Assembly (NCBI RefSeq): GCF_023159225.1
Contig: NC_063188.1
Coordinates: 35,144,021-35,208,020 of the forward strand
Source of the DNA: Perognathus longimembris pacificus
Taxonomy: Eukaryota; Chordata; Mammalia; Rodentia; Heteromyidae
DNA: 64,000 nucleotides
Reading direction: 5' to 3'
Positions 1-9,844 of the stretch are shown in pieces (within the stretch, counting starts at the first letter, position 1; every line of letters begins with the position of its first letter). Made by a program: the position numbers and the translations under genes. The notes beneath the pieces are model-generated. The model searched no databases. It had not been told where the DNA came from and saw only the letters and a program-made list of their open reading frames with translations.

Positions 1-2
1 TG

Positions 3-520
3 TCCTCTTCATAGTTGTGGGTGTTGATGCTTATCTTTGAGGATTGGGTGCGGGCTGGGGTTCCTCTCCATAGACGGATGTAGGGAGACTGAAGCGTCTT
101 CCCATAGATGGGATACTGATGATTAAATCCATGTGTTGGGGGGCTCATTCTCCTAACTGTGGGAGGGAGTGGGGCTGATGTTTCTCCTTCTCCATGAATA
201 GGGTGCTCCTCCCCCTGGATGTAAGTGAACTGAAGATCCTCCCCCCTGGACCTGAGAGGGTTGACTCTCCTCCCCGTGAGTTGGGGTAGGGCTGACATTT
301 CCCCTTCCCTGTAAATGGGGGTGGACCTAGAGCTCCTCCCGCTGGACGTAGGTGGGCTGAAGCCCCTCCCTTTCCCAGACCAGAGATAAGCTCCTCCCAC
401 TCCCGACGTAAATGGTCTGATGCTCCTCTACTTGCATTTAAGGGAGCTAAGCTCCTCCCCCTTTTGCACGCAAGGGCTGATGCACCTGCCCATTGTGCGC
501 TTGCTCAGCCTCTGGACGTA
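3..520. repeat. Decayed minisatellite, about 30 bp units
   Basis: About 17 diverged units lie head to tail. The phase is clearest from 205 to 480, where units begin near 205, 235, 266, 332, 361, 390, 421 and 451; the stretch 266-331 holds two units. The usual pattern is GCTCCTCCC, then a variable TGGACGTA-like middle, then GGGCTGA. Units before 205 keep the TCCTC start and the GCTGAtg end but are more eroded. The CTCCTCCC cores are GC-box-like. The array ends where the CpG-rich block begins, so it may act as an upstream promoter repeat; that role is inference. Confidence 0.8.
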
Positions 521-539
521 TCACGTGCGTGCTGCCCCT

Positions 540-1300
540 CCTGCCATTGTGCTGTGCAGCCATAAGTGGCCGCTCTCACCCGGGTCCCGGCAGTTTCCTA
601 CTGCCTCCTCTTCCGGCATGATCGCAATCATGCCCGGCTCATCCATGCTTCAGCAATTAATGGAGAACGTCCCTCTCCTCCTCTTCGTCCTCCTGGTTGT
701 CATCCTCCGCCTCGTCCTTGTCGTCGTCTTCCTCACCACCTGGTTCCGTATCATGAGGGCTGAGGCCCAGCCGCCATGTCAGCCACCGGGTCAGGCAAGT
801 CAGCCATGCATAGCGGCAGCCAGAGCAGCTCCCTGGGCGGCCGCAGTCAAGTCCCGGGCCCGCAGATGCACAAACCCATCCTGTGGCACCTGCGGTGTGT
901 GGCCGCCATCTTGATGGCCTCCGCCACCCTGTCCTCGCCGTCCCCAGTTCTGAGAGACTTCCAGGGGGGTGGCGAGATGTGGGAGTCACCCTTGCCTGCC
1001 CAGAGCCTAAAGCTTGGGCTGCCACCAGGGGTGCCGGGGGGCCGAAGGGCCCGGAAAACCAGGAGAGGCTTGTCCGCGAGGGCGACTACTATGACAACAT
1101 GGCAGACAAGGACAATGGCGGACACAACCACGGGGAGGACGAGGAGGTTGATGGGGAGGAGATTGACAGAGGATGGGCAAGATGGAAAGCAGGAGGGGGT
1201 GGAGGACAATGATGGTAAGAGGAACAGGAAGAGGAGGAGGAGGACAGTGACAAAGAAGTCAGCTGGGAGGAAGGTGAGGAAGGGGACATTACTTATCTGG
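540..1300. promoter_or_regulatory. CpG-rich block, probable CpG-island promoter and first exon
   Basis: CpG dinucleotides are frequent here (for example 570-620, 690-730, 830-910, 1030-1140) and scarce in the AT-rich DNA that follows. The block lies directly downstream of the minisatellite, contains an E-box CACGTG near 523 and a YY1-type motif at 902-917, and overlaps the only gene-like reading frames of the window. Transcription could run either way; the minus strand of 657-750 also has an acidic open frame. Confidence 0.6.
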
Positions 1301-1919
1301 GTGGGCCTGGCTTGGAAGCATACGCGGGAATCCTCCACAGAGGCTCAGGTAGAGGACGGTGAGGTTTGGGTTGATGGCTCTAGTATAGGAAGCAAGAATC
1401 TGTCCTCCTGACCAGGCAACACTGACAAGGTCACGCTGACCAGGGCAGTACAACCCTCCCATCCTTGCACCTTCTGCCGGCACAGCAGGCTCACCTTCAG
1501 GCCATGCTCAGAGCTTATCTGCCCTGATTAAGAAATGGATCTCCATTCTCAGAAAATACATGCCCCAGTGTGCCCAAGCAGAAGCCCCCTCCTAAAATGA
1601 CCCTGCAGTCTTGATAAGTATGCCACCTTCTACCAACCTCTGTTTAAAGCAGCCAGACAACAGTGCAGTGTTTCAGGCCTCAGAGAGGGAAAGTCAGTTG
1701 ATCTCCTTGTTTTACCCCCACAGACTTCCATTCTTTGCTTTCACCTGAAAGTACAGTCCAGGGTATATCTACTGGGGATAACCTGGCATCTTTTCTCCAT
1801 TATTTCCTGGTCACTAATTAGTTCTTTCTTTATTCACTAAAGAAGAAACTGAGCTTGTCCATGAAGAAACTGAAGAAGCTGCAGGAAAAGAGGAAGAAAA
1901 GGAAGAAGCTGAGAATTGA
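776..1919 (+). CDS. Candidate two-exon gene with acidic C-terminus, possibly CT47-like
   Basis: I do not firmly recognise this gene. The model joins 776-1214 to 1843-1919. ATG at 776 sits in a good context (GCCGCCATGT), a donor ATG|GTAAGA follows 1214, and an acceptor ACTAAAG ends at 1842 after a pyrimidine stretch. The join is in frame and gives 171 residues: an MSATG start, a basic middle, and a tail rich in Glu and Lys with AAG and EEEKEEAE. The human CT47 cancer/testis proteins, as I recall them, also start MSATG and have a small final exon coding an acidic tail of this kind. The middle resembles nothing I know. From about 883 to 1160 the +1 frame is strikingly acidic (EGDYYDN, GEDEEVDGEEID) while the model frame is arginine-rich. 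That pattern suggests two compensating frameshifts, so the gene may be decayed. A second donor, AAG|GTGAGG after 1273, would give a basic tail ending at 1944. Confidence 0.35.
902..917 (-). promoter_or_regulatory. YY1-type motif
   Basis: GCCGCCATCTTGATGG on the plus strand reads as AAGATGGCGGC on the minus strand. This is the form YY1 takes just downstream of many CpG-island start sites, so transcription toward the left is possible. A minus-strand frame opens at this ATG but closes after 20 codons. Confidence 0.45.
1215..1842 (+). other. Predicted intron of the candidate gene
   Basis: The interval is bounded by GTAAGA and a pyrimidine-rich tract ending in CTAAAG. CpG is lost toward its 3' half and no other repeat is visible. 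An alternative intron would start at 1274 (GTGAGG) and use the same acceptor. Both models depend on the assumption that the CpG block is transcribed on the plus strand. Confidence 0.35.
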
Positions 1920-1998
1920 AAATAGGAAGAAACACCAGAACTAATCTAGTGCCAGTTCAAATGTTGCTGCTTCCAATAGGAATCCAGGTACTGCTTTT

Positions 1999-2197
1999 TT
2001 TTTTTGGCCAGTCCTGGGCCTTGGACTCAGGGCCTGAGCACTGTCCCTGGCTTCTTCCCGCTCAAGGCTAGCACTCTGCCACTTGAGCCACAGCACCGCT
2101 TCTGGCCGTTTTCTGTATATGTGGTGCTGGGGAATCGAACCTAGGGCCTCGTGTATCCGAGGCAGGCACTCTTGCCACTAGGCTATATCCCCAGCCC
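1999..2197 (-). mobile_element. IDL-Geo SINE, young subfamily
   Basis: On the plus strand it reads T-tract, Geo half, then IDL half ending CCCCAGCCC. Target duplications ccaggtactgctttt lie at 1984-1998 and 2198-2212. Subfamily marks are cttcccgctc and gtatccgagg, shared almost base for base with the copy at 29772. It landed about 60 bp past the candidate gene's last stop, probably in its 3' UTR. Confidence 0.92.
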
Positions 2198-2213
2198 CCA
2201 GGTACTGCTTTTT

Positions 2214-2928
2214 AACATTCAGCATTACCTAAGCATTTCTCTCATGCACCTTACTGACAGCTATATGCTTTGAAACTTTGTCAACTCAATACCAAGTTGA
2301 AATTTTTTACTTTATAAACCAAAATTCATAATGTGCTTGTACATAGCCTAAACTGAAGTCATGTATTCTCGCATGGATTTTTCCAGAGCAGGTAGTGGAG
2401 GCCGGTGGGGAAAGGTAGCCTAGAGAGGCTGGGTCTCCATTGATTAGGCACAGAAATGTCATTTTTAAGGTTTATAAGGGGATTTGTTACTGGGGCCATA
2501 CTCTAGGGCAGGGATTAGCTCAGTTTTTGGTGGAGTTGGGGGCTAATGGGAGAGGCAAAGGACCTAATGTTGTTAATAATAAATGGGAGTATCAGGTAGG
2601 GAGTATGTGCTGAGGTAATTTTTTCTGGAGCTACTTCCTGCTGTAAAGGGGCTTATCTCTTTCATTATAATAGTTATCTAAAATGCAAGGCACAATTAGT
2701 AAAAGGCAAAAGTTGTTGTTAGGGGACCTAGGAGAGGAATAAGGAAGGGAGAGATTGATTCCCATAAAGGGCTATCAAAGACATGACAATGTCTTCTCTA
2801 TTTTGGATCGGAGACATAGTATGGTATCTGACTCTCCATATCCTCCTGGAGTGTAAGTCTTTTACAGCTTTATCTTAGGATTACAGGAACCTGAGGAGGA
2901 GGTAGCAGAAATATTTAAAGGTACTAGA
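2214..2928. other. No gene or recognised repeat
   Basis: Moderately AT-rich sequence continues from the possible 3' UTR of the candidate gene. AATAAA occurs near 2579 and could serve as a polyadenylation signal. No long open frame or known repeat is recognisable. Confidence 0.4.
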
Positions 2929-3162
2929 GCCTGTGGGCATCATAGTCTCTTCTGGCTACTTCCTGCTGGCTTGGGGACATTACTGGAGGAGTCAGTAGAG
3001 CTGGAGCCTTTAGGGTCCAGGTCTGTACTGGGCATGGCAGTGTAAGCCTGTGGGCATCATAGTCTCTTCTGGCTACTTCCTGCTGGCTTGGGGACATTAC
3101 TGGAGGAGTCAGTAGAGCTGGAGCCTTTAGGGTCCAGGTCTGTACTGGGCATGGCAGTGTAA
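2929..3162. repeat. Tandem duplication, 117 bp x 2
   Basis: Copies at 2929-3045 and 3046-3162 (gcctgtgggcat to gcagtgtaa) are identical as far as I can see by eye. The lack of divergence means a recent local duplication or an assembly artefact. Confidence 0.93.
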
Positions 3163-3480
3163 GTGAGGTTTGTAGTAATAGGGTGGCCTTGAACAGGATG
3201 TTCCCAGGTAGTGTCCTGGGTAAGGGCTGTTAACCTGTTAAAAAGAATCTTTTGAAAAGATCAGGCAAACGCTAACAGGGTTATAGGACCAGTTAACATG
3301 AATGACATCGGAGTACACACACTGACCACAAGCCAGAAAAGTTCCACTTGGAGCATAAGCCCAGTTGTGGCCCATTTACAAGGAAAGAGGAATAACTGGA
3401 CTGGGGCCAGGAACTGAGTGTCTAGGGTTTTTTGGCAAATGGGTAGTGCAAGTTGGAAGTAACTAGTCAGAGGCACTACA
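3163..3480. other. Unassigned sequence
   Basis: The minus strand is open over much of this stretch, with short cysteine- and tryptophan-containing phrases, but the frame is broken and overlaps the microsatellite that follows. I cannot assign it to a family. Confidence 0.3.
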
Positions 3481-3532
3481 CGCACGTGTGCGCACACACA
3501 CACATACACACACACACACACACATACATACA
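3481..3532. repeat. (CA)n/(CATA)n microsatellite
   Basis: An imperfect alternating CA tract with GTGTGCG and CATACATA interruptions. It explains the VCVCVC-type open frame on the minus strand. Confidence 0.95.
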
Positions 3533-3790
3533 TATCATGTAACAAAGGCAAGAATGTAGGTTCCTCGCCACTTGGAAGGTAGACAGGTATGGACATTAAA
3601 TGGGCAATCTACTATTTTTCTTGATCTTCTAGCTATGATTAATTTTGAGAATGCCAGTTTAAAGTGACTCCATTTAGAATGTGACATCTTTTCCTCTTAC
3701 TCTTCTTCATGGTTCCTCATTGTCAGGAATGACCTTGTCCTGGAGGTCTAGGTGATCATTGCTGATATAGCTCTTCCCATTTGGCATTCA

Positions 3791-3965
3791 TGAGGTTTGA
3801 ACTCAGGGCCTGGGCACAGTTCTCAGGGCCTGGGCACGGTCCCTGAGCACTTCTGCTCAAGGCTAGCACTCAACCACTTTGAGTCACAGTGCCACTTCCA
3901 GCATTTATTTGGCTTTTTAGGGACAAGAGTCTCTTGAGCCATGATTCCAGCCTAGCTTTTTGCTG
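3791..3965 (-). mobile_element. Old Geo-type SINE
   Basis: The sequence has the Geo landmarks (gaactcagggcctgggcac, gctcaaggctagcactc, ccactttgagtcacagtgccacttcc) followed by a gacaagagtctcttgagcc segment. A 21-base piece near its start (ttctcagggcctgggcac) is internally repeated. It is diverged and no target duplication is visible. Confidence 0.65.
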
Positions 3966-4215
3966 GAGATGGAATTTTAGAGGGATTTTCTGCCTGGGCT
4001 GGATTTGAATGGCAATGAGAGTCTTTGCCACAAAAGCCCTTTTTATTTCCAATTAAAGCAACAAGGAGAGCAATAGGAGTAGAGCTTTCCTGTGACTTGT
4101 TAAGAATTGGCCAAGAAATACTTGCCAGAGTTCTGTAATGACAATACTCAATAGATGTGATAAGAGTTTTTGAACAGTAACTGATTATCACTTTAGGGTT
4201 CCTTGGGCTATTTTT

Positions 4216-4469
4216 TTTTCTTTTTTTTATTATTAATTGAACATAAAATTTTTTTTACAAGGTGTTGTGCAAAGAGGGTGCAGTTACATAGTAGGGCAGT
4301 GTGTACATTTCTTGTGATATCTTACAACCTGTTTTTCCATCCCTTGTCTAGGTCAGGTAGACCCATATGCAATATACAATGTATCAAGCACATATACAGT
4401 GTTCACAGACTTGGTCTCTACTGTCTCTCCATCTCCCTTTGTTAACAGTCATATATCAGGGAGATCATG
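4216..4469 (-). mobile_element. 5'-truncated L1 3' end, same lineage as the full-length copy
   Basis: It is the reverse complement of the 3' UTR seen at 45050-45510, including the region around ctctactgtctctccatctccctttgttaac. About 150 bp of that UTR is missing internally. Target duplications ccttgggctattttt lie at 4201-4215 and 4470-4484. Confidence 0.9.
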
Positions 4470-4484
4470 CCTTGGGCTATTTTT

Positions 4485-5764
4485 GTGGTCTGAATTAACT
4501 CTCAGAAAACCTTTGAACTCAGATGATCGTTCCTTAATTACAAGCACCAGCACTGTAGCAAGAATCCAAACTTGGCACCTTTTTGCTAGTTACCAAAATC
4601 TAATTGCAAAATAGCACAGAAACCAAATACCATCAAGAAATGTAGTTTTTTGTATGGACAGTGCTTTGAGAGAGTTGCTTTTGGCAATGTGGTCATGATG
4701 TTAAGTGTTTCAGGGGAATCTACACTTTATGGCTAACATAAACATTAAGATCGGTTTTATATTGCATAGAACATTCAAAATTTGCTGTTTATTGCTGAAT
4801 TGGAAGTTGTCTTTTATTCTGTACTCCTTTCTCCCTCTCTCTCTTTTTCTTGATTTTCACATCTGCAAACATCTCAGTTTTCTTTTTAAGACATGACAAC
4901 CAATGGTCTCAGAATTTCAGGGACTATGTACAGTTTGTGCTAAGAACACAGTCAGAAAACGTACTTAATTCACCAAGTATCCTCTCCAGGATAAACCATA
5001 GAAATTTACAGTAGTGAACAGAAGGGCACAAGGGTGTTTTGATCAGATGGTCAACACCAGCAAATTTCTGAGCAGTATGGTATTTAAGCTGTGCCACAAG
5101 AGGAAAAGTTTTGTTTCTCTATATTGAAATAACACATATGTAAGATTGTCTTAGATTTAGGAAATCATTACTGCATGTGTATGGCTTACAAATATTGTCT
5201 CTTATTTTATCCTACAGTTACTAAACACAGAAGAAATGGGTGGAGAAATAAAGAAGTATTTGTTCTTTAATGTTCTAGTTTTCAACTCTTCCAGAAAGAT
5301 GTATGTATTCCAAAGTTCATCCCATAAAAATGGCAGTTGATTTTATGGTGATCTTTTACACAGTTTTCTGACTTCATTTATTCATGTTAGAAATAAAAAC
5401 TTGTTTGGAATGCATAAACCGTGTTTTTTTTTAATTTTATTTGCACCGAATCATTTTTCTCTTTTCTTGTTTTTATCTTGCTTTGTTATTAAAATGAATT
5501 TCTGTCCATGTTACTCTTAAGTAGGTTTACATTATTTTATCATGTACTCCAAATAAATGATAAAGTGATAAACATTTGTATGAAGTATGAGGTTAAGTCT
5601 ATCCCCTAGTGCATTCGTTTGAGAAAGAAAAATGAGTGACTTAGCTTGCCAAGACAGCAAATGGGTTTGTGGGTTCCTGGGGAATAGTATCAACATCAAA
5701 GGGTATAAATTTGTTACAAATACAAATTTTCAGGCTCCACTCAGATGTACTGAATCAGAGATTT
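4485..5764. other. AT-rich non-repetitive sequence
   Basis: No open frame of interest is present. A few AATAAA-like and T-rich runs occur (5427-5450). I recognise no repeat family. Confidence 0.4.
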
Positions 5765-5995
5765 TTTTTTGTGCTAGTTCTGGTGCCTGAACTCAGTCTT
5801 GGCACTGTTTGTGTACTTTTTTGCTCAATGATAATGTTCTATCACCTGAGCCATAACTCTACTCAGTTATTATTTGGTGTTTAATTGGAGCTAAGTCATG
5901 AAGTTTTCTGCTCTGGCTGCTTCTGAAGTGCCATCTGTAGATTTCAGCCTCTTGAGTAGCTAGGATTATAGGCATCAGCCACCGAAGCTGGCAAA
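5765..5995 (-). mobile_element. Old Geo/B1 composite SINE
   Basis: Geo landmarks (ggtgcctgaactcagtcttggcac, gctcaatgataatgttctatcacctgagcc) are followed by a 7SL/B1-like end (cagcctcttgagtagctaggattataggcatcagccacc). This composite recurs at 55465, 55735, 56815 and, reversed, at 7925 and 63860. Confidence 0.7.
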
Positions 5996-6028
5996 TCAGA
6001 TTTTTAAGATCAACTAGCAATATTTGGC

Positions 6029-6045
6029 GGGGGGGGGGGGGGGGG
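6029..6045. repeat. (G)17 homopolymer
   Basis: An uninterrupted run of 17 G on the plus strand just beyond the SINE. It could form a G-quadruplex and is prone to sequencing error. Confidence 0.85.
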
Positions 6046-6102
6046 AGATTCTTCTGAACACAAGACTTAGAACTTCTGCTTTATAACAGCGAGGTAAATC
6101 AT

Positions 6103-7324
6103 TGTGGTTTTGTGTTCTATAGTTTCTATCTCAATTGTCTGCCAAAGGTCCAGATGTTGAAGGCTTAATCCCCAGCCTATGGCACTGTTGGGAGATAGAA
6201 CCTTTATCAGGTGGGTGGATCCTAGTGAGAAGTCAGGACTTGAAAGGAATATTGGGACACTGGCTTTTTTCTGTTTCTGTATTGGATTCCTGGATGCACT
6301 GAGTGAGGAAATCACTTTACCTCACTCTCCTGCCCTGATACTCTGGTTTTCCACAGGCCCACACCCTCTGTGAGGTCTAATAAACCTCTCATCTTTTTTT
6401 TTCTTCAAATTTTTATTATCAAACTGATGTACAGAGAGGTTACAGTTTCATACATTAGGCATTGGATACATTTCTTGTACTGTTTGTTACCTTGTCCCTC
6501 ATACCCCCCTCCCGCCTCCCCCTTTCCCTTTCCCCCCCTGAGGTGTTCAGTTCACTTACACCAAACAGTTTTGCAAGTATTGCTTTTGTAGTTGTTTGTC
6601 TTTTTTTACTCTGTGTCTCTCAATTTTGGTATTCCCTTTCAATTTCCTAGTTCCAATACCAGTATACACGGTTTCCAATATACTCAGATAAGATTACAGA
6701 GATAGTGTAGGTACAACCACAGGAAAGTGATACAAGAACATCATCAATAATAGAAGCTACAGATACACATGGGACATTGAAAGTAGTTACAACTGTGATA
6801 TAACAATTGTTTCCATAACATGGAGTTCATTTCACTTAGCATCATCTTATGTGTTCATAAGGGTATAGCTATTGGGCCTTGTGATGCACTGCTATGACTT
6901 GCCTAAACCTGTACTAATTATTCCCAATAAGGGAGACCATAGAGTCCATGTTTCTTTGTGTCTGGCTCACTTCACTTAGTATAATTTTTTCCAAGTCCTT
7001 CCATTTCCTTACAAATGGGACAATGTCATTCTTTCTGATAGAGGCATAAAATTCCATTGTGTATATGTACCACATTTTCCTGATCCATTCGTCTACTGAG
7101 GGGCATCTGGGTTGGTTCCAAATTCTCGCTATGACAAATTGTGCTGCGATGAACATTGTTGTTCTGCTGGCATTACTGTGATTTTGTTTGTGGTCTTTTG
7201 GATAGATACCCAAAAGTGGGGCTGCTGGGTCATAGGGGAGTTCTATATTTAGCCTTCTGTAAACCTCTCATCTTTTAAGGTGGTTTATTTCTGCTATTTT
7301 TGTCATAGAAATGGAAAGCTGACA
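6103..7324 (+). mobile_element. MaLR-type LTR split by an L1
   Basis: The LTR occupies 6103-6397 and 7277-7324. It starts TGTGGTTT and contains the mammalian MaLR (MLT/MST) landmarks: ttaatccccag, ggcactgttgggag, tagaacctttatcaggtggg and cctctcatctttt. It ends gaaagctgaca. The L1 at 6398-7259 entered at taaacctctcatctttt, which is duplicated. It is an ancient non-coding endogenous retroviral remnant. Confidence 0.75.
6398..7259 (-). mobile_element. 5'-truncated L1, lineage B
   Basis: On the minus strand it carries the last 99 codons of ORF2 (6914-7213, frame intact to the stop) and a 3' UTR with a G-rich polypurine tract (near 6500-6540) and a poly(A) tail. The 17 bp target duplication is at 6381-6397 and 7260-7276. 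The 3' UTR differs wholly from that of the full-length L1 at 38827. Confidence 0.93.
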
Positions 7325-7429
7325 GAGTATGTTTGCAAATAAACAATGTCCGGACTTGGGAAGGGATTAAACACAAATACCCAGTGAATAGATATGTTTA
7401 TTTCCTAGGGCCTCCATAAAAAAGTTTAC

Positions 7430-7800
7430 AGTGAACTGGTAGCTTACAATAATGTAAATTTATTCAGACTTCTTGAGGTCATGAATTGGAAATCCTTGAT
7501 TTATTTTGAGAGTGAGTTACTTCTGGTGGTTCTATGAATCTGTCTTTGCTAGTTTGTGGTGTTTATCAATATTTGTTATCCCTTGGCCTTCAATATCTTG
7601 GTCCATTATCACATGGCATTTTCCCTTGTGTCTCTTCATCTTTCTCTTTGTATCCCCTCTTTCTTCTAAGAATACTGGTCATATTGGTTGAAGCACCTAC
7701 CTTAATCCAGTATGACCATCATTTTAACTTGATTATCTCTGCAAATATTGTTATCCCACATATGGTCACAATCATAGGTTCTAGGAGTTAGCTATGCATC
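7430..7800 (-). mobile_element. Ancient mammalian interspersed repeat, probably LTR class
   Basis: Landmarks common in mammalian genomes are present: taatgtaaatttattcagacttc, cacatggcattttcccttgtgtctc, ccttaatccagtatgacc and tctgcaaatattgttatcc ending ggttctaggagttag. I recognise the arrangement but cannot name the family with certainty. Confidence 0.45.
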
Positions 7801-7924
7801 ATATCTCTCTGCCAGTAAGATTCAACTTGAATTGCAGAGACTAGGTTGTGGCAGTGGACCATATATAAGGAAAATACAGAAAGATTTAAGCATCCTGAAT
7901 TGATGTATCTGATGTTTTAAAACA

Positions 7925-8165
7925 TGTAAAGTAGTCATGTGCTGGTGATTTAGGCTTGTAATTGTAGCTACTCAAGGGGACGCGAACCAAGGATAATGAT
8001 TTGAAGTCATACTGGGCAGGAAAGTCTATGAAACTCTATCTCTAATAAACTGCCTCTCACACCAAAAAAATCCAGAAGTGGACCTTTGGCTGAAGTAGAA
8101 TGGTAGCTTTGAATAAAAAGAAGCTCAGTGACAGGACCTAAGCCTCAATTTCAAGCTGAAGGACT
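7925..8165 (+). mobile_element. Old Geo/B1 composite SINE
   Basis: The order is B1-like (gtaattgtagctactcaagg, gaagtcatactgggcagg, ctctatctctaa) then Geo-like (ccagaagtggacctttggctgaag, gcttTGAataaaaagaagc). Heavily diverged. Confidence 0.6.
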
Positions 8166-8189
8166 GGCATTAAAAAAACATGTAAAGAT

Positions 8190-8403
8190 GGGCTGGAGAT
8201 ATGGCCTAGTGGCAAGAGTGCCTGCCTCATATACATGAGGCCCTGGGTTCGATTCCCCAGCACCACATATACAGAAAATGGCCAGAAGTGGCGCTGTGGC
8301 TCAAGTGGCAGAGTGCTAGCCTTGAGCAAAAAGAAGCCAGGGACAGTGCTCAGGCCCTGAGTCCAAGCCCCAGGATTGGCCAAAAAACAAACAAACAAAC
8401 AAA
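8190..8403 (+). mobile_element. IDL-Geo SINE, first of a tandem pair
   Basis: The left half starts gggctggagatatggcctagtggcaag and holds B box GGTTCGATTCC at 8248. The Geo half is gccagaagtggcgctgtgg to aggattggcc, with a (CAAA)n tail. The sequence aaaacatgtaaag precedes it at 8176-8187 and follows it at 8402-8414. Confidence 0.93.
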
Positions 8404-8414
8404 AACATGTAAAG

Positions 8415-8630
8415 GGGCTGAGGATATGGCCTAGTGGCAAGAGTGCTTGCCTCGTATACATGAGGCTCTGGGTTCCATTCCCCAGAACCACATATACAGA
8501 AAATGGCCAGAAGTGGCGCTGTAGCTCAAGTGGCAGAGTGCTAGCCTTGAGCAAAAAGAAGCCAGGGACAGTGCTCAAGCCCTGAGTCCAAGATCCAGGG
8601 CTGGCAAACAAAAACAAAAACAAAAACAAA
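8415..8630 (+). mobile_element. IDL-Geo SINE, second of a tandem pair
   Basis: Same orientation as its neighbour, with its own (CAAAAA)n tail. It is flanked by aaaacatgtaaag before and aaaacatgtaga after. In the minus direction the pair makes a spurious open frame (8138-8635) in which one peptide phrase occurs twice; it is not a gene. Confidence 0.93.
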
Positions 8631-8640
8631 AACATGTAGA

Positions 8641-9029
8641 ATAATCAGTCTTGAGTGTAGGTCCATATATTCATAGTATTAGGCATATATACCACAGTAT
8701 AGTCTTCTCCAGTATAAAAGCAGGCATATATGATGGAGCTAAATGTCCTATTTTGGATAGTGTATAGATCTTGTGGGAAGGGACACTACAGTCAAAGCAG
8801 TATTATATTCTTCAGTATTCAGTACTATAGGCTTCGACTGTATTTTTTGTTGTTAATTGAATAATTTGTTGTTAAATTGAATAACAAGTGAATTCTATAA
8901 CATTTCTTAAGTCTTAGTGTAAGTTTGAAATATTTCCTAATAAAGAAGAAAACTCTAAAGAAGAAATGAGCCTAATATCTATTTAAAGAAAATAAGTTGT
9001 AGCTGACTAGAGGACCAGAAAAAGGTAAC
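8641..9029. other. AT-rich non-repetitive sequence
   Basis: Nothing coding or repeat-like is recognised. A small imperfect repeat of ttgttgttaattgaataa occurs near 8848-8882. Confidence 0.35.
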
Positions 9030-9175
9030 CCAGTTGTATGCTAGGAACTCAAGCTGTTATCTAGGCCACTCAGGAAGAATGAGATTGGAAGATGTCTGAA
9101 GCCAGTATAGGGAAGAAAAGTCCATTCTCTAGCTCAGTTTATTTGATTAGTGTTCTACCACTAGAGTTAAACCAA
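9030..9175 (+). mobile_element. Degraded B1/Geo SINE remnant
   Basis: The B1-like order is kept (gctaggaactcaagctgttatctaggccactcagg, then gaagccagtatagggaag, then gaaaagtcc), but divergence is high. Confidence 0.4.
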
Positions 9176-9844
9176 TATTCATCTTTTTGGGCCTTTACTG
9201 ATAACTTACTAGCTGGAAGAAGTAGATATGCTTCATTCTTGCTTCCTGTTTGGCTTCCACTGAGTTGACTTCAGCACTGAGAGGTCATGGAAACCCTGAC
9301 TGTGAACTAAATCGTCCCACTTTCAGTGGGAATAGGCATACCTTCTTATTGTGTGGTGAGGTTCAAAGCCAGCTCTATAATGGTCTATAATGGTCTATAA
9401 TGACACTTTGGGGTGGAAGGTTATGTTATTGTCTTGCATTATTAAAAGTTTTAGCAACAAAATTTACTTTCTGTGACACTGTCACTGGAAAGTTAACATA
9501 GATATGAATCTCAGTCCTGGAATCCAGTAGGGTAATAATTCAGGCAACATGTGAAGCCTAACTAAAGTAATAGGAAAGTTTATTAGGAAATAAAAATCCT
9601 ATGGCTATCACTGTGGAATATATCTGGATCCTTATTCTCTTTTCATTGCCCTCCACATCTGTGTTTTTCAGCACCATACAGTTTTTGTTATACCTCTGAA
9701 GTATGATACCTCTACATTGCTTGTTTTGCTAAAAAATATGTTAGCTATTTGGGGTATTTAACTTTTCCATGTGGATGTTAGGATTAATTTTTTATTACTT
9801 TGAAAAATAACATTGTAATTTTGTTATAGACTGAATATAATTTC
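9176..9844. other. Non-repetitive sequence with a short triplication
   Basis: Around 9374-9403 the 12-mer tctataatggtc occurs about three times in a row. No gene or recognised repeat otherwise. Confidence 0.4.

Noticed and set aside
420..914. Hydrophobic, membrane-like frame on the plus strand
   Set aside because: The Leu/Val run is the complement of an acidic GAG/GAC stretch on the minus strand. No supporting start context or homology is known to me, so it was not listed as a gene.
3261..3596. Minus-strand frame with cysteine- and tryptophan-rich phrases, possibly a retroviral envelope remnant
   Set aside because: The frame is broken, overlaps a CA microsatellite and carries no diagnostic motif; too weak to call.
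8190..8290. tRNA gene suggested by A and B boxes
   Set aside because: The boxes belong to the tRNA-derived left half of a SINE; no cloverleaf is completed.
8138..8635. 165-codon minus-strand frame with an internally repeated peptide
   Set aside because: It is the antisense of two tandem SINEs; the repeated phrase is the Geo half read twice.
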